64,000 nt of DNA from assembly GCF_905475465.1 (NCBI RefSeq), contig NC_062242.1, forward strand, positions 5,483,501 to 5,547,500, in the 5' to 3' direction. Made by a program: the position numbers and the translations under genes. Below are positions 59,513 through 64,000 of the stretch, in pieces. The DNA is from Pieris napi (lineage: Eukaryota > Arthropoda > Insecta > Lepidoptera > Pieridae). The first letter of the stretch is position 1. Each line of letters opens with the position of its first letter. The notes under the pieces were generated by a model, which ran no database searches, was not told the origin of the DNA, and saw only the letters and a list, made by a program, of their open reading frames with translations.

Positions 59513-61266
59513 CGTACTATAACGTAATACACGTTTTAAGTCTTAGGGTAGATTGAAGCCGCTATCAATCACGATATTTTAAATATTCAGCAAAAAGCAT
59601 GATGGATCAGTTCCGTTTCATAGGAAATTTCATTTTAAAAAAGAAAATGTACTAGCAAAGGTGATATACTTAAATAAAACAGAGCCACTGCGATTTAGGA
59701 TAATAAACTATTGCTCAAATAAAAAATACATATTTGTTAATTGTATGTAGGTATGCACCCAAAACATAAAATCCTAATGCGTATTAAAATTTTAGTGGAA
59801 TCTGACTTTAATAACATTTCAAATCTACTATTTATTTTTTTCTCAAAACTAAGTACGTAGTTTCAATTTAGTAATATTTTATTTATTTCAAAAAATCAGG
59901 AATTTAAGTGTTTAAATAATATTATGACACTTAAAAAAACTAATATAATTTAAATAAAAAGGGAGCAAAAATAGAAAATTTAAACAAGGCATGATAATTG
60001 GTTTACAATCTTAGTGTAAGGTGCAAATACTATAGATTCGAGAATATTAGAAAAAGCTTTAAAATATGTGTTTTTTTTTGTGAAAGAATTAGGACATGCC
60101 AACAGTACTTCAATCTATTGATACCTTTACTCAACATAGGGTCAAGACGTCTGACGATCTCACTCACTTGACCGGTTTATTTCCGTCACTTGGAGGCGCC
60201 GTGAGTGATCTTATCAAATTGTCGCCTTCGAAATACTTCTTGGTATCTAAGCTTAAATGACCCTATTCAGATTATACATAGCACGTTTCTCTTTGGGTAA
60301 ACCTTTGGGCGGAATAAACTAATGGGGCTTCAATTTCGTCCATCGAGAATCGAGATCGGTATCGGTCGGCCATTGTTAAAAACAAAGAAATTAATTTGGG
60401 CCGGGATTAAACTTAATTTATGGCCACCGATAACATTCAATTTTCGTTCTTCAGCGTCGATTTCGACTCGTATTCCAATCACGTATGTTAATTTATATAA
60501 CTTGTGAACTTGTTTGATTTAGAAATCATTCTAAGTTAATTGACTGGAGGGGTGGCAATAAAAGGGTTTGTTAAACGATTTTTAAATCTTTCGTTTGTGA
60601 TAATATTTTGAACATTATATGTTATACATAGAAATTGTGATACATTTTATATATATTGTCGATCGATATTAATTAAACAGACAATATGGACATACCTAAA
60701 GGGACGATATTTTTTATTTCATTGTGTGTGCCATTTTAACTTCTAATGTAGCCAAATAAAAACCCTTTTGTTTTTATTTATTACGCGTAGTACTCACCCA
60801 ATTATAAATTCTTTAAATTAATTAGGTTTCTCGGATAATGGCCATTGTCCGTAGTGGTGACCGCCGGAACTAGCTCATAAGCATTAAATTGGGACGCCTG
60901 CGTCTCTCTGTTAATTATATTGTTGACTCTACCCGTTTAAGTCTAAGACAATACAGATGGTAGATTTTAGTAATTATAACACATTTAAGTACTATAGCAA
61001 GGTCTCGGTCACCTTTAAAGTTTTTTTATACAGGTATGAGGTGGAGTCTGGAGAACCTCATGACGTAAATTATAAATATAAATTTTCCAATTTTAAATTT
61101 AATACGTGTACAATATTATCTCAATTGTTTGAGAATTATGCACCATACTGAATGACTCAGTTTATTATTTTTCCGTTTCTTCAATGGTTGTTGTTATAAC
61201 GGTAATCTAAACAGTTATGAGATTGAACAACTGTATGAAGTTTGTTTTTATACATAAAATCTATTA
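59513..61266. other. Gene-free interval
   Basis: No gene was recognised. Bases 60120-60260, 60300-60490 and 60830-60920 are less AT-rich and of mixed composition, unlike the surrounding DNA, but have no coding frame that I recognise. They could be regulatory sequence. Confidence 0.4.
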
Positions 61267-61820
61267 GGCTGCTGCCTCGAATTTCGCGGGCAGCGGGGCG
61301 GCAGCGGCTGCGGCGCGGGAGCGAGGCGGCCAACGCATACCTGTTCTCCAAACCAGCGGGCAGATCGCGCGGCACTATAGCGGTGTAGTGTTGTGTTCGT
61401 GGTTGTGTAGTCGAGATATTTGTTTTTATTCGCGAACGAAATGTCTAAAAAACGGCGACAACATCTTTTTGATTCAAATTTATTCCTAACGCTCGATTTA
61501 TTGTGGGCAAAAATATGTTATATGCAAAAATATAGTTCCATATGGGTCTCCTTTCAAAGATTGCTGAAATAATTTGCTCTTGCACGTCCGAGGTCATTTT
61601 GATACGTCACAAAAAATATGTACAGCACTATACTACAATGCATACGCGTAACGCGGGCGGTCACCGCTTGACTGGATTGCACCGCTCGTTACCCGCCACC
61701 GCGCCGCTGCCACGCCGCTGTTTTCGAGAACCGGTCCATTTGATTTTACGCATAATATCCTGCCGCTCCCGCGCCGCGGCCGCCGCCGCCCCGCTGCCCG
61801 CGAAATTCGAGGCAGCAGCC
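61267..61820. mobile_element. PIF/Harbinger-type defective element, TTA duplication
   Basis: GC-rich terminal inverted repeats of about 57 bp (GGCTGCTGCCTCGAATTTCG onward) are flanked by TTA at 61264-61266 and 61821-61823. Imperfect similarity of the arms extends further inward. The middle carries a short minus-strand ORF (61445-61597) whose start may be a MADF remnant. The TTA duplication points to the PIF/Harbinger group. Confidence 0.72.
61445..61597 (-). pseudogene. Possible MADF-like remnant inside the Harbinger-type element
   Basis: A 50-codon minus-strand ORF starts MTSDVQEQIISAIFERRPIW and stops after DVVAVF. The first 25 residues resemble the first helix of MADF domains (a hydrophobic helix followed by RP-(I/L)W). 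The rest of the domain is not recognisable, perhaps lost by an internal deletion. Harbinger elements often carry a second MADF/Myb-like gene, which would explain it. Confidence 0.35.
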
Positions 61821-61823
61821 TTA

Positions 61824-62998
61824 TTTGTTGCAGCCGCCGCGCTATAGATATATATTAATGATAATGTGTAATTATGTTTATTTGTGAAATAAAAATAAAT
61901 ATTTAGGGTTTTATTTATTGTTTTCATTATTAATATTAATTTATAACATCTTAAAAATAAGTTTTAATTTTTCTTTACACAAATCTCAGTACAATTACTA
62001 TTTTAGGTTCGGTGTATGATGAATAAATTGTTAATGTAATTTTATCCTTCGCATGCACCAAAGCGTAGAGGAAGGACATAAAGAACTTAATTAAATTTGA
62101 TGTATTTTGGTTCAGATGTGGTCAGTTTGACAACAATACAATGTGAAAATACTTGCATAGGTCTTTGTTCAGATTCGAAATCTATTAAGATTTTCTTATG
62201 TGCATTTTAAGTAATGGTGAGGAAGCCGTCTAACTGAAGAAGCATCTGCGGAATGGCAGTTCGCCACGAGTTTATTCCAGGTGCGTAGACAGCTGACAGT
62301 CAATATAAGGACATATGGCGGAGCGTGCCAGCCGCGTGCCATATCAAGAGGCACTGTGTTTTTTCTAACACAGTCGCTAATATACCATTATTACTCATAA
62401 TATAAATAGGAGCAGATGTTCTAATTGCCTGTCATAGATAAAGACGTAGTTTTTATATAAGCGCCGTGATATTTATAATAGTTCTTTCGTGGTTGAAATG
62501 TCATTTCGTTGTTAAATAATTACTAAAATTATTATTATACAAATAGGCAACATATGAAATGTCGAGTATGACGCTTTTCCACATTCGAAAAGGAATTCCA
62601 AAAAGTCGAATCAATTATTTACTCGGAAATCTAAACATGTCCTTGTTAAAGGTAACGAAATAAATTTCTTGCAAGTAAATTGTGAATGAAACGGCTTTAA
62701 CGTGACCATTGTGTCACATCCTGCCGTTTGTCGTTACCTGCTGTCCCTTATCCATTATTAATAATTACTTTTGTACCTGAACATCTACCTCAACGTGATC
62801 TTAACAAAAAATGTGTGCAGCATAACAATCGGTTTGTGTCTGAACGGGGCTAGCGTGGTATTGGAACATTCTCGCTCTTTATTGAAACTATCGCTCCCAC
62901 CGCCGAACACACAAGCTCAGGTATTTATGAATGAACGTGACGGTCTGGCGAGCGGGATTGTCGGCCGCGGTAACAGCCAGGTAGAAAATTACACTTTA
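61824..62998. other. Gene-free interval with a GC-richer right end
   Basis: No gene was recognised. From about 62740 the composition becomes mixed (CTCGCTCTTTATTGAAACTA, GGTCTGGCGAGCGGGATTGT). It seems to continue beyond the Harbinger insertion at 63885-64000, so it may be the edge of a functional sequence. Confidence 0.4.
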
Positions 62999-63191
62999 AG
63001 GGCCTGATCGACGGACGAGTAAGACCGCGGTTTTAAATACCGACGAACCTGGCTCGCGGCTCGTTGGTGCTGATCGATTAGCAAGCAAAACAGTCGCAAA
63101 CATGTCTTGTTCCGAGTCTGAAGCCTTGTGTTATCTCGTCATAGGATAAATAAATTTTATGTTTTTATTTTTATTTTTATTATTTTAATTT

Positions 63192-63353
63192 TTAATGAAT
63201 TTTTTTCTTAATATCGGTTATATCCGAGTTTGTTTCATATTTTTTTGCAATATCCACGAGTTTATTATATGCTGCAAGCCTATTTGCTTTGTTTTTATAC
63301 TCGCTTGATTTAGTTTGCCATAAACAGGGACAGTCTCGAAAGGCATTTATAAA
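63192..63353 (-). pseudogene. MADF-domain fragment inside the Harbinger-type element
   Basis: The minus-strand frame from the Helitron junction reads FINAFRDCPCLWQTKSSEYK, NKANRLAAYNKLVDIAKKYE and TNSDITDIKKKIH, then stop. The pattern F-I-x3-R-x2-PCLW, SxxYKNKxxR, AYxxLVxIxKK is that of MADF domains, as found in the second protein of animal Harbinger elements. Both ends are lost: the N terminus to the Helitron insertion and the C terminus to a stop after the third helix. Confidence 0.7.
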
Positions 63354-63645
63354 TCTAATATATAAAATTCTCGTGTCACAGTTTTCGTTGCCATACTCCT
63401 CCGAAACGGCTTGACCGATTTTGATGAAATTTTTTGTGCTTATCCGGTATCTATGAGAATCGGCCAACATTTATTTTCCATCCCCCTAAATGTTAGGGGT
63501 AGTCCACCCCTAAAATTTTTTTTTTAGTTTTTAGACAAAATTTTAAATTTCTATTTTTTTATGATACAACATTAAAAAATACATACAACCCCTAATTTTC
63601 ACCCCTCTATGATCAACCCCTATTGTTTATTATAAATGATATACA
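63354..63645 (+). mobile_element. Helitron family B copy nested in the Harbinger-type element
   Basis: It starts TCTAATATATAAAATTCTCG after host A, contains CATACTCCTCCGAAACGGCT and ATCCCCCTAAATGTTAGGGG and ends near a degenerate CACAGCTCTT instead of CAGCTAGT. It belongs to the same family as 10830-11176 and 11895-12116. Confidence 0.72.
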
Positions 63646-63884
63646 CAGCTCTTCTGGCGCACATCCGTCCTCTAGCGCTGTCGCCGAAAAGTGACGGCTC
63701 GGCTCGCTGGCCGTGATCGACACGCGGTTTTGCATGGCGAGCCGAGTAAAAAATATAACACGACGACGAGCCGCGAGCCAGGCTCGGCGGTATTTAAAAC
63801 CGTGGTTTTGCAATGATACACCGGCGAGCTTTACCGACGAGCCATAAAACCGCGGTCTTACTCGTCCGTCGATCAGGCCCTTTA

Positions 63885-64000
63885 GGAATTCTTTCAACAT
63901 GCTGAGTATGGCTACTTAACTCGGTGGCCGTGGATAAGCCGCAGAGCGGGGCGTGGGGTGCTTTAGGCGCGCATGCGTAGAGCGGTTTTCACTTCGACGA
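63885..64000. other. GC-rich unassigned end of window
   Basis: The last 116 bases are GC-rich (GCCGCAGAGCGGGGCGTGGG, AGGCGCGCATGCGTAGAGCG) with no long frame. Removing the Harbinger element joins this to the mixed-composition sequence ending at 62998. Confidence 0.4.

Larger units (their letters stand above)
62999..63881. mobile_element. PIF/Harbinger-type defective element, TTA duplication
   Basis: Perfect inverted ends AGGGCCTGATCGACGGACGA (continuing GTAAGACCGCGGTTTTA) are flanked by TTA at 62996-62998 and 63882-63884. GGGCCTG is a common PIF/Harbinger terminus. GC-rich subterminal repeats (CTCGGCTCGC-like) follow inside. It carries a MADF-domain remnant on the minus strand and is itself interrupted by a Helitron. 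No DDE transposase is present. Confidence 0.82.

Noticed and set aside
61542..61927. Alanine- and arginine-rich ORFs on both strands
   Set aside because: They are translations of the GC-rich inverted ends of the Harbinger-type element.
1..64000. CRISPR array, operon or bacterial-type features
   Set aside because: The window is eukaryotic: spliced genes, SINEs and Helitrons. No short regularly spaced repeats occur, and the only exact long tandem repeat is the 550-bp array.

Overview
This window looks like nuclear DNA of a lepidopteran insect (moth or butterfly). The sequence is AT-rich. Its genes have short introns with GT-AG borders. The repeats are those typical of Lepidoptera: nonautonomous Helitrons with TC starts, CTAG ends and A|T insertion sites, two kinds of tRNA-derived SINE, and decayed non-LTR retrotransposons. 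The insect and lepidopteran assignment is inference from gene families and repeats; no species marker was found.

Genes occupy the left half. On the minus strand at the left edge is exportin-1 (CRM1), lacking its C-terminal exons. Going right are FBXW4 (plus, 8 coding exons, 5267-11583), a KIAA1143-like DUF4604 protein (plus, one exon, 13810-14196), a 100-residue INO80E/TBRG1-like coiled-coil protein (minus, 15229-15705), CLPTM1 (plus, 18123-20238), an unrecognised 124-residue acidic protein ending in a CCHC zinc knuckle (minus, 22799-24071), and an FHA/coiled-coil/RING ligase of the RNF8 type (minus, about 24799-29463). These are unrelated housekeeping genes (nuclear export, SCF ubiquitin ligase, chromatin, ER membrane, DNA-damage ubiquitin ligase). 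They do not form an operon or a shared pathway, except that FBXW4 and RNF8 are both ubiquitin-ligase components.

Mobile DNA fills the gaps and larger introns. A 1.39-kb near-perfect foldback element lies between the divergent CRM1 and FBXW4 genes. Helitrons and non-LTR fragments fill FBXW4 introns and its downstream region. From 30.3 to 34.8 kb there is a run of non-LTR remains and a pogo-like DNA transposon flanked by TA.

From 34.8 kb to the right edge I find no convincing gene. The stretch 34.8-56.5 kb is also notably poor in recognisable repeats: three SINEs, one non-LTR tail and one MITE. It may be a large intron or a regulatory desert. The right end holds the most unusual structure: three apparently identical 550-bp units in tandem followed by an inverted copy (56573-59512). 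It also holds two PIF/Harbinger-type elements with TTA target duplications, one carrying a clear MADF-domain remnant and the other a weaker candidate.

Coding intervals of spliced genes are given as the span from start codon to stop codon; exon coordinates are in the evidence text. All splice sites were inferred by eye from GT/AG borders, reading-frame continuity and remembered family similarity. No alignment or transcript data were available.
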